This document shows, one piece after another, positions 1 through 6,678 of a stretch of DNA of 7,545 nucleotides. A program made the translations under genes and the position numbers. The notes under the pieces are model-generated. The model worked only from the letters and a program-made list of their open reading frames with translations, was not told the origin of the DNA and did not search any database. Positions within the stretch are counted from its first letter, which is position 1. Each line of letters opens with the position of its first letter. Where the stretch lies: NCBI GenBank assembly GCA_021199825.1, contig JAJQHI010000010.1, forward strand, positions 1 through 7,545, written 5' to 3'. Source of the DNA: Bacillota bacterium. Lineage in GTDB: Bacteria; Bacillota; Clostridia; Oscillospirales; CAG-272.

Positions 1-1
1 G

Positions 2-328
2 TATGTATCGCATATAACGGGCACCGATAATAATAAAAAAGAGGAGGGAGAGTCCCCTGCCTCATCAAATAAGGAACGGTACCTGACGGCTAAACGGGAT
101 GCCGCCGAGGAGCGCCGCCGCCGACACGCGATGGAGCGCCTTGACGCGGATATTGCGGAGCTTGAGAACAAAATCGAGGAGATTGAAGCGGAGCTTTTCG
201 GCGAGGCTGCGACAGATTACGTCAGAGCCGCCGAGCTTGACGCGCAAATCACCGATGCTGAGGATAAGCTCCTTGCCCTATACGAGGAAAAGGAGCGCCG
301 CGAAAAGGAAGAGGAAAGCGACAATTAA
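2..328 (+). CDS. ABC-F family ATP-binding protein, C-terminal fragment (5' end outside window)
   Basis: The frame is open from the left edge (first full codon at base 2) to a TAA at 326-328, giving 108 residues. The first ~25 residues are a polar, low-complexity linker. After that comes a highly charged, Lys/Arg/Glu-rich segment (KERYLTAKRDAAEERRRR) and a heptad-like coiled coil containing DADIAELENKIEEIEAEL and, later, ALYEEKERREKEEE. This is the pattern of the C-terminal ABC_tran_CTD coiled coil that follows the second ATPase domain in Uup/YdiF-type ABC-F proteins. Those are soluble, ribosome-associated ATPases acting in translation or antibiotic protection. Neither nucleotide-binding domain is in the window, so the subgroup and any resistance role cannot be judged. 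The ATG at 131 is internal and is not a credible start, because the same frame upstream already encodes the conserved tail. The gene converges with the minus-strand operon. Confidence 0.82.
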   Translation, partial: YVSHITGTDNNKKEEGESPASSNKERYLTAKRDAAEERRRRHAMERLDADIAELENKIEEIEAELFGEAATDYVRAAELDAQITDAEDKLLALYEEKERREKEEESDN

Positions 329-342
329 AAAATAACGCAGAA

Positions 343-367
343 AAAAGGCGCCTTTACGACGCCTTTT
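343..367. terminator. Bidirectional rho-independent terminator between convergent genes
   Basis: An 8-bp stem, AAAAGGCG (343-350) with CGCCTTTT (360-367), encloses a 9-base loop. On the plus strand it is followed by the T-rich run CTTCTTTTTCTTTC (368-381), serving the ABC-F gene that ends at 328. On the minus strand the stem ends in a T-run (346-341), with a second T-run further on, complementary to 327-332, serving the operon. The minus-strand TAA stop (356-354) lies in the loop, so the hairpin overlaps the end of that coding region. Confidence 0.8.
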
Positions 368-3300
368 CTTCTTTTTCTTTCACCTTTTCACGCACCTCGA
401 CAGCGGCGTTTGCGTTCATCATAAGCATCTGAAGCCTGTTTTCAACATTCGCAAAGCTCGTGTCGGGGTCCAGGTCAAGCGGAAGAATGCTTATATCCTC
501 GTATTCATCCTTCAGCCGCTTGATAACTCCCCTGCCGCAAATATGGTTCGGCAGACAGCCAAACGGCTGCAATATCACAAACGACCTGACGCCCTCCTTT
601 GCGTAATGCGCGATTTCACCCGCCATAAGCCATCCTTCCCCGCAGCTTAGCGTTTCGGGGATAACATCGGCAACCCCCGCGTAAAGCTCGTGGGTGCTTG
701 GAGCGTGAATGTAAAGCGGATGTCTGTGCGCACTCTTTTCAAGCTTTTCGGAGATAGAGTTTAAAATATATTCGAGCAAAAACGGATACGGAGGAATATT
801 CGCGTGATAATCCTTTATCTCACGCGCCGTAACCTGAAAATCCTTTCGGAACTGGTCCATGAGCTGCGGCAGCACAGCCTCCATTCCGTTGCGCTCAAGA
901 TATCTCTCAATACCGAAATTTGATCCGGGATGGAATGTCACAAGCAGCTCCCCCGTTACAAAAACTCTTGGCTTAAGGCGGCTCCTGTCATACGCAATAC
1001 CCATCATGTCATCAATCGCCTTGTCAAACGCCCGCCTCATCGCGGATAGCCCCACGCGGGAAGCGTCCGCAATGCTGTTGACGCACGCCATATATACCCT
1101 GTCCGTCTCGCCCTTGTTTATCTCATAAGGACGCGTTTTTCTGCAAAGCGAGGCGAGAATATCAAGCATTGAAAAGCCCCATACACACTCAATAAGCGGC
1201 ACAATTTCAAAAATCGAAACACCCGGATGCATATCCTTTGAGTCGCCCATATCGGTAGTAACAATCGGGACATCCGCAAATCCGGCGGCGTCAAGCCCCT
1301 TGCGCAAAAGCCCCGCGTAATGCGACATTCTGCAGTCACACTGCATCTTTACCATGCCGACCGCCACCTCGTCGTGTTTATAGCCGTCCCGCAGAAGCTC
1401 GCCTAACAGCTCGCCGATTACCATCTGCGCCGGGAAGCATATATCGTTATGTACGTATTTCTTACCGAGCTTGATTTCCTCCGTGCCGCCGATATCAACC
1501 GTCTTGATTTTGAAGCCTTCCTTCTCAAACAGCGCCTTTAAGAGTATCGCCGACTCCTTTGAAATGTTCGGCAGAATAAGCGTGCGAATTTTTTTGTCCT
1601 TCTTATAAAATTTAACGGGACTGGGAGCCGGAAGCGCGTATTCACCCGTATTTTTGCCCCTCTCCGCGTTGAGATGCCGTCTCAGCTCCACCGTTTCAAT
1701 AAATGACTGAACACGGATTTTCAGCGAACCCGATGAATCGCTTTCGTCGATTTTGAGTATGAGCGGCGGCTTGCGCTCGCTTTTGCCGTCCCCGTTCATT
1801 ATGCGTATAATCTCATCCGACAAAACGGCGTCATGCCCGCACCCAAAGCTCACCAGCTGCACATACTCAAGAGACTTGTCGCGCGCAGCGATAACGGCGC
1901 CCGCGAGCATTCGAGTGTGAAAATCGTTTGTTATCTCAATCCGCGTGTGCGAAAGGTCAACCTCATCAAGTCCCTCAAGCCCGTCAACGGGCACAATGGG
2001 GATTCCCCTTGAGGTGAAAAGCTTTGATATTCCATGACTCACAAACGGGTCAGTGTGATACGGGCGTCCGGCTAATACAACCGTAAATTTGCCGTCTCTT
2101 TTCGCGTTTTCAATCGTCTCCTTTGTCATCCTGCGCAGTGTATTGCGGAATTCATTCTCTGCGCATATCCCCTCCGCAAAAGCACCCTCAGCCTCTTTTT
2201 TGGATACGCCGAGCGTATTCTGCGCGTATTCGCATATCTGAAGCTTTCTGTCCTTTTCACGGAACCAGTGGAATATTGGAGTGTCAAAGTCAACACTGTA
2301 CCTCTCCTTTGGCGACTGCGAATTTTTCACAACCAAAGGATATCCCTGAAGCACCGAACAAACATAAGGGCTCTTCTTGTCCACTCCCTCAGGCGGCATA
2401 TGCATGACGTAAGGCATAAATACTCTGTCAACGCCGCTCACCGCAAGGTCAGCGATATGACCGTGAGCAAGCTTTGCGGGAAAGCATATTGTGTCCGAGG
2501 CGACATATGTAAGCCCGCCCTCGTACATTCGGCGTGAGCTTTTCTTTGAAAGCTTCACGTCATACCCAAGAGAAGTGAAAAAGGTCGTCCAGAACGGCAT
2601 ACTGTCCCAGAATTCAAGCACACGCGGAATCCCCACAGTTATATTCTTTTTTGCCGACACAGCACGACACGGATACGAGCGCAGAATAAGCTTTTCGCGC
2701 TCCTCAAAAATGTCGGGCGCTTCCTCAGCACGCTTATCCGTCGCCTTTATCCTCTTAGCGCTTTCGTTTGTTTCATCAACAGATATCTGCGCGCCTCGCT
2801 CACACCTGTTTCCGGTCACCCAAAAACCGCCGTTTCCGAACCTCATCACAGTTCTGCTGCACTGATTCGCGCAGCCTCCGCACCTGACGCCCGTCGATGT
2901 TGTATATGTGAAATTCTCCACAGCGTCAAGCCCTATAAACGAAGACGATTTTCCGTTGGCGTATCCGTTCTTTTCAATATGTCGCTTTGTCAGAATCGCC
3001 GCGCCGAACGCCCCCATCTCGCCCGGATACGGCGAAAGCGTAACATTCCTGCCGAGGTACTCCTCAAGCGCACGCAAAACAGCGCGGTTGCGGAATGTTC
3101 CGCCCTGAACGACAACTCTGTCACCGAGCGAATCGGTGTTAGAGAGCCTCACGACCTTCGTAAACACATTCTCGATTATTGAGCGGCAAAGCCCCGCCAT
3201 AATATCCTCAGGACATTTTCCCTCACGCTGCTCGTTGATTATTGTGCTGTTCATAAAAACTGTGCATCTGCTTCCAAGAACCGCGGGGTCCTCTGATTTA

Positions 3301-4799
3301 AACGCCGCGTCAGCGATATTTTCCGTCGGCATTCCCAGGGACGACGCAAAATTCTCAAGAAATGACCCGCACCCGGAGGAGCACGCCTCGTTGAGCATAA
3401 TATTTGTGACAACGCCGTCGTCCACCCATATAGCCTTCATATCCTGTCCGCCTATATCAAGGACAAAGGACACATCGGGAAAGAATTTTTTACACCCCTC
3501 AGCATGTGATACAGTCTCAACAATGTGAAAATCCGCGCCAAAAGCCTTCGCGAAAAGCGCCTCTCCGTATCCCGTAGTGCCAAGCCCCAAAATCTCAAGC
3601 TCCATGCCCAAGGAATGATATTTCCGGCGCATCTCTTTTAAACCGTCACGCACAACAGTAAGCGGTTCTCCCCTGTTGTTCGAATAAAACCTGTCAACAA
3701 CGCGCTCGTCAGCGTCAATCAATACGAATTTAGAGGTTGTGCTCCCCGAATCAATCCCCATATATACTCTGAGCTTCCCGTCATGGTCTGGCGTGGGAGG
3801 TGCCAAGGGCAAAAGCTCCGCGTCATGCCGCGCCATAAACTCCTCCCGCTCGCCGTCACTCGCAAAAAACGGCTTGCTGTGCTTTTTTTCAGCTCCTGTA
3901 CCCTTGCTTTCATTTATCCTTTCAATAAGCTCATCAACAGACACATATTCCCCCTCCAATATGTCTGGGAAAAGCTCGTCAACCGCAATCGAGGCACCGT
4001 AAGCGACAATTGTTTCGGGATGTGAGGGGATGACAATTTCATCGTCCGTAAGCGAAAGCCTCTCTGCGAAAACCTCTACAAGCGTCGGATTAAACGTCAA
4101 AGGACCGCCCTCGAAAATGACGGGCGGGTCAAGACTGAGCCCCTGCGAGAGACCACCTATAGTCTGCTTCGCTATAGCATGAAATACGGAGCGGGCAATG
4201 TCCTCACGCGGAGCCCCTTCAATTAAGAGCGGCTGAATATCCGTTTTCGCGAATACTCCGCACCGCCCTGAAATGTCATATGCCGCCTTTCCCTCCTTCG
4301 CCATAGCTTCAAACTCCGGCGTTGAAACGTGCAGAAGCGATGCCATCTCATCAATAAACGCGCCCGTTCCTCCGGCGCAGCTTCCGTTCATACGCATATC
4401 TGAGGTCTGCAGCCTGCCCGTTTTCTCATCCTTATGAAAGAATATAACCTTTGCATCCTGACCGCCAAGCTCAATCGCTGTCTTTACATTCGGATAAAGC
4501 CTGCATACAGCGGCGGCGTTGGCGACAACCTCCTGTATATAATGCACCCCCATAGCCTCGGCAATCGGCTTGCCGCCGGAACCGCACACAGCAGCCCTCA
4601 AGCGCACTCCTCCGATAAAATCCTTCGCCTCGGTAAGCATTGCGGCTGCAGTCTCTGCCTGCTTCGCACCGTGCCTTTGATAGCGCGTATATAACAGCTC
4701 GCCTGTTGCATCGTCGGTAATTACAACCTTCACCGTCGTCGAACCGACATCAATTCCAAGTCTGTATTCCCCGCTCTTATTTAAACCGTTCTTTTTCAT
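354..4799 (-). CDS. Fused BCR/HAD-type activase-dehydratase megaprotein; candidate anaerobic plasmalogen synthase (PlsA/PlsR-like)
   Basis: This is a 1481-residue protein of the 2-hydroxyacyl-CoA dehydratase activase superfamily. Two BadF/HgdC-type ATPase domains come first, at about residues 13-275 (GIDVGSTT, ELGGQD) and 345-608 (GIDSGSTT, DIGGQD). Each has a cysteine pair, C141/C180 and C473/C512, positioned like the [4Fe-4S] ligands of HgdC. A cysteine-rich segment follows (C640, C643, C647, C666). Next is a DUF2229/HgdB-like module (about 720-1045; ICFPAK, FGCGHD), a linker, and a second related module (about 1070-1470; ICFPAQ, QCDCR, PFGCLPNH). In this family ATP hydrolysis drives very low-potential electron transfer into a dehydratase/reductase cluster. 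The fused architecture resembles PlsA/PlsR, which reductively makes plasmalogens in Clostridium perfringens, and the adjacent acyltransferase supports a lipid role. Alternatives are an uncharacterised acyl-CoA reductase or dehydratase. An in-frame ATG at 4844 would add 15 residues; I prefer 4799 because the upstream gene ends at 4825 and the family motif normally starts near the N-terminus. It is probably soluble and oxygen-sensitive. Domain calls are strong; the substrate is inferred. Confidence 0.9.
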   Translation of the reverse strand: MKKNGLNKSGEYRLGIDVGSTTVKVVITDDATGELLYTRYQRHGAKQAETAAAMLTEAKDFIGGVRLRAAVCGSGGKPIAEAMGVHYIQEVVANAAAVCRLYPNVKTAIELGGQDAKVIFFHKDEKTGRLQTSDMRMNGSCAGGTGAFIDEMASLLHVSTPEFEAMAKEGKAAYDISGRCGVFAKTDIQPLLIEGAPREDIARSVFHAIAKQTIGGLSQGLSLDPPVIFEGGPLTFNPTLVEVFAERLSLTDDEIVIPSHPETIVAYGASIAVDELFPDILEGEYVSVDELIERINESKGTGAEKKHSKPFFASDGEREEFMARHDAELLPLAPPTPDHDGKLRVYMGIDSGSTTSKFVLIDADERVVDRFYSNNRGEPLTVVRDGLKEMRRKYHSLGMELEILGLGTTGYGEALFAKAFGADFHIVETVSHAEGCKKFFPDVSFVLDIGGQDMKAIWVDDGVVTNIMLNEACSSGCGSFLENFASSLGMPTENIADAAFKSEDPAVLGSRCTVFMNSTIINEQREGKCPEDIMAGLCRSIIENVFTKVVRLSNTDSLGDRVVVQGGTFRNRAVLRALEEYLGRNVTLSPYPGEMGAFGAAILTKRHIEKNGYANGKSSSFIGLDAVENFTYTTSTGVRCGGCANQCSRTVMRFGNGGFWVTGNRCERGAQISVDETNESAKRIKATDKRAEEAPDIFEEREKLILRSYPCRAVSAKKNITVGIPRVLEFWDSMPFWTTFFTSLGYDVKLSKKSSRRMYEGGLTYVASDTICFPAKLAHGHIADLAVSGVDRVFMPYVMHMPPEGVDKKSPYVCSVLQGYPLVVKNSQSPKERYSVDFDTPIFHWFREKDRKLQICEYAQNTLGVSKKEAEGAFAEGICAENEFRNTLRRMTKETIENAKRDGKFTVVLAGRPYHTDPFVSHGISKLFTSRGIPIVPVDGLEGLDEVDLSHTRIEITNDFHTRMLAGAVIAARDKSLEYVQLVSFGCGHDAVLSDEIIRIMNGDGKSERKPPLILKIDESDSSGSLKIRVQSFIETVELRRHLNAERGKNTGEYALPAPSPVKFYKKDKKIRTLILPNISKESAILLKALFEKEGFKIKTVDIGGTEEIKLGKKYVHNDICFPAQMVIGELLGELLRDGYKHDEVAVGMVKMQCDCRMSHYAGLLRKGLDAAGFADVPIVTTDMGDSKDMHPGVSIFEIVPLIECVWGFSMLDILASLCRKTRPYEINKGETDRVYMACVNSIADASRVGLSAMRRAFDKAIDDMMGIAYDRSRLKPRVFVTGELLVTFHPGSNFGIERYLERNGMEAVLPQLMDQFRKDFQVTAREIKDYHANIPPYPFLLEYILNSISEKLEKSAHRHPLYIHAPSTHELYAGVADVIPETLSCGEGWLMAGEIAHYAKEGVRSFVILQPFGCLPNHICGRGVIKRLKDEYEDISILPLDLDPDTSFANVENRLQMLMMNANAAVEVREKVKEKEEKAS

Positions 4800-4824
4800 T
4801 GTACCGTCTCTCAGTCCCCTTTCA

Positions 4825-5697
4825 TCAAGACTCACCCTCATCATTCAGCGCCCATCCCGCTATGTCGTCAATCTCAAACGCATAATCAAGCTCTTTGCCG
4901 TACGCGCTCTCATATGCCCCAACCTTTTGTTTATAATCAAGCGCCATCATAGCCGAACTGTTTTCGCGTACAGTCAAATTCGGGTCAGGATAAATCGTCG
5001 GCAGCACGTGTACGCAGTATGATGTCTTATAAAACTCATCGCTGTCGCGCTCCTTGCGGTTTTGTATCTCCACAAAGCACGATATTATCGGCACTCCGAG
5101 CTTCGCCGCATAATAATATGCTCCGGGTCTGGGCGGTCGGGGCTTCTTATAATTATACCACATTTCCTGCTCCGGGTAGATTAAAATAAATTCGCCCGAA
5201 TCAATTAAATTTCTCAGCATTTTTATGAATGGTCCTGCCATATAGTGATAATCGGACGTTATAGGTACAACGTCCGAATACTTCATCAAAAAGCCTACAA
5301 AGCCCGTCATAGCGAGATTTGACTCCTGACTGACTATATAAAGCCGCTCCCTTCCCGAACGTCTCACCGCCGTCCATACCGCCGTATTGTCAAGCGGATT
5401 GAAGTGATTGCTCGTAATAATAGCCCCGCCCTTTATTTCCTTTATGCGCTCAAGCCCGTCTATTTTGGTGTGCAGATTTATAAACCTGCCGCCTACCCCC
5501 AAAATAAACCTCGCAAAATTGTTCCGCCTCTTGTACTGAGCGCTCTCCCTTTCCGAAAGAAAGCGCTCAGCTATCTCCTTTTTCTGCTCGCGTGTGAGAT
5601 TCGGGTCGTCCACCTCAACCTTATCGTGAAATCTGCCGTTCTCGGCGCATCTTTTTATATTTTCAATTACAAGCCTTTTGTTGTCCCCAATAATCAT
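4825..5697 (-). CDS. PlsC-type lysophospholipid acyltransferase (1-acylglycerol-3-phosphate acyltransferase family)
   Basis: This 290-residue protein is of the PlsC/LPLAT family, which moves an acyl chain onto a lysophospholipid such as 1-acylglycerol-3-phosphate at the inner membrane face. The catalytic HX4D motif is clear: NHFNPLD at residues 97-103, with H98 and D103. A block equivalent to motif II lies near MKYSDVVPI (138-146). The acceptor-phosphate motif III, usually EGTR, reads YPEQEMW (174-180) and is followed by a Pro/Arg-rich stretch. GVPIISCF (201-208) matches the terminal hydrophobic motif. An N-terminal extension of about 80 charged residues precedes the core. I see no signal peptide and no obvious long membrane helix. 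The ATG overlaps the TGA of the upstream glycosyltransferase (ATGA), which points to translational coupling, and only weak Shine-Dalgarno-like sequence precedes it. The large BCR/HAD gene starts 25 bp after its stop, so both probably serve one lipid pathway. The exact acceptor is unknown. Confidence 0.88.
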   Translation of the reverse strand: MIIGDNKRLVIENIKRCAENGRFHDKVEVDDPNLTREQKKEIAERFLSERESAQYKRRNNFARFILGVGGRFINLHTKIDGLERIKEIKGGAIITSNHFNPLDNTAVWTAVRRSGRERLYIVSQESNLAMTGFVGFLMKYSDVVPITSDYHYMAGPFIKMLRNLIDSGEFILIYPEQEMWYNYKKPRPPRPGAYYYAAKLGVPIISCFVEIQNRKERDSDEFYKTSYCVHVLPTIYPDPNLTVRENSSAMMALDYKQKVGAYESAYGKELDYAFEIDDIAGWALNDEGES

Positions 5698-6662
5698 ATT
5701 CTGATTTTCTCGCCGCTCTCGTACAAACGCTTAAATGTCACATCAGCGTCCGCAAGAGCCTCACCCTTTGTCAGCATTTCATCAAGACATTTTGCATCGT
5801 TGTCCTTTTTGTCCTCACCGTAATTCCTTTTGAACTCAAGAATCCTCTCATAAAACTGCGACCTTTTAGCGTATTTCCAAAAATACTCCGAATACTGCAC
5901 ATCGTCATAGCACCATGGCTTATCGAAAAGATTATAATGTATGAGCTTCGGCGAGCTTTGAGGCTCCTTTGCTTTGTTCGGCATAGCGTCCCAGCACTCG
6001 TCAAGGAAATGTATGCGCCCGCAGCACATCGCGTTCAGGTAGTCCTGATCAGGTGCTATCGTATCAAAGTGATATGTATTCAGCAGCCGCAAAAACTCAT
6101 CAGTAAAATGCAGCTCCCGCATCAATTTTAAATTCATAAGCAGCACGCCAGAATTGACATACCTGTACCTGTTAATGCCCACCGCATCCTCTATGTACTT
6201 TGCAAACGGAGGCACATCCGCAACGGATAAGTCCGGACACGCGCCGACAATATTGCTGCCAAGCGGTATTTTATACATTTCCGATATATCGCCCGAAACT
6301 ATAACGTCGCTGTCGATGTATATGCACTTATCATACTGCGGGAACATTTCGGGTATAAACAGCCTGAAATAAATCGTCATGGTGAAAAAGTCGCATCTAA
6401 GCCGGTTCTCAGACCTATCCTTAATCGATGAGATTTCATCTCCCATGCTAACAAACTCAATAGTCACGTTTTCTTTTTCGTGAGCTTTGAGTACCCGCTT
6501 GTCCTCCTCACACACCCCATCGTTTATGATAACTATATGATAATCGCTCTCATCTGACGCGTTTTCGGTAAGCGAAATGAGAGCAGCATCCAAAAAAGGC
6601 ACAAAGCTCTCGTCAATCGTAAAGAATATGGGCACGCACTCCCTTATACTGTCCTTCGTCAA
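5694..6662 (-). CDS. Glycosyltransferase family 8 protein (retaining, GT-A fold)
   Basis: This is a 322-residue GT8 enzyme, a metal-dependent retaining transferase of a hexose from a nucleotide sugar, usually UDP-Glc or UDP-Gal. The N-terminal strand VPIFFTIDE opens the nucleotide-binding fold. YFRLFIPEMFP (98-108) leads into the metal-binding DxD in YIDSDVIV (D117, D119). NSGVLLMNLK (170-179) and APDQDYLN (203-210) are the usual acceptor-side GT8 blocks. HYN...KPW (242-250) supplies the C-terminal metal/diphosphate His and Trp. The last ~60 residues are charged and helical. The protein appears cytosolic, with no signal or membrane segment. The start is TTG (6662-6660), chosen because AGGAGG lies 10 bases upstream and the preceding gene's stop is 14 bp away. 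Its TGA overlaps the start of the acyltransferase. The sugar and acceptor cannot be told; glycolipid or cell-surface glycan is inferred from context. Confidence 0.88.
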   Translation of the reverse strand: MTKDSIRECVPIFFTIDESFVPFLDAALISLTENASDESDYHIVIINDGVCEEDKRVLKAHEKENVTIEFVSMGDEISSIKDRSENRLRCDFFTMTIYFRLFIPEMFPQYDKCIYIDSDVIVSGDISEMYKIPLGSNIVGACPDLSVADVPPFAKYIEDAVGINRYRYVNSGVLLMNLKLMRELHFTDEFLRLLNTYHFDTIAPDQDYLNAMCCGRIHFLDECWDAMPNKAKEPQSSPKLIHYNLFDKPWCYDDVQYSEYFWKYAKRSQFYERILEFKRNYGEDKKDNDAKCLDEMLTKGEALADADVTFKRLYESGEKIRI

Positions 6663-6669
6663 AATATAT

Positions 6670-6678
6670 TCTCCTCCT
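6670..6678 (-). promoter_or_regulatory. Strong Shine-Dalgarno that fixes a TTG start and overlaps the upstream stop codon
   Basis: On the minus strand the sequence reads TAGGAGGAG, followed by AATATATT and TTG. The AGGAGG core is a near-perfect anti-16S match. It decides the TTG start at 6662 for the second GT8 gene, where no suitable ATG exists. The upstream GT8 gene ends with the TAG that begins this element, so ribosomes finishing that gene pass over the binding site. Confidence 0.75.

Noticed and set aside
1..15. Resemblance between the left edge (TATGTATCGCATA) and right edge (TACGTATCGTAT) sequences, considered as flanking repeats or attachment sites
   Set aside because: The match is short, imperfect and AT-rich. 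Both ends are simply window boundaries within coding sequence, with no integrase or mobile element nearby.
65..247. 60-codon minus-strand open frame opposite the ABC-F fragment
   Set aside because: The plus-strand frame carries the ABC-F coiled coil without interruption. The antisense frame has no family features or convincing ribosome site.
344..355. Perfect 12-bp palindrome AAAGGCGCCTTT, considered as an operator or protein-binding site
   Set aside because: It arises from the terminator stem running into a repeated CCTTT in the loop. It sits between two gene 3' ends, where an operator is unlikely.
3136..3528. 130-codon plus-strand open frame
   Set aside because: It is fully antisense to the second BadF ATPase domain, including its conserved cysteine and DIGGQD region. 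Its composition looks like a reversed coding shadow, with no domain.
354..4799. Classical 2-hydroxyglutaryl-CoA dehydratase activator in amino-acid fermentation
   Set aside because: HgdC-type activators are single-domain proteins of about 260 residues, next to separate dehydratase subunits and CoA-transferase genes. This is a fused protein of about 1481 residues beside lipid and sugar transferases.
4811..4825. Four-codon frame (ATG AAA GGG GAC TGA) starting within the acyltransferase stop (TGATG)
   Set aside because: It is too short to be a gene. A role as a reinitiation or leader peptide cannot be told from chance.
5404..5823. 139-codon plus-strand open frame with hydrophobic stretches
   Set aside because: It lies antisense across two well-supported genes (acyltransferase and GT8) and has no recognisable motif. 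The opposite-strand proteins carry clear catalytic residues through the same bases.
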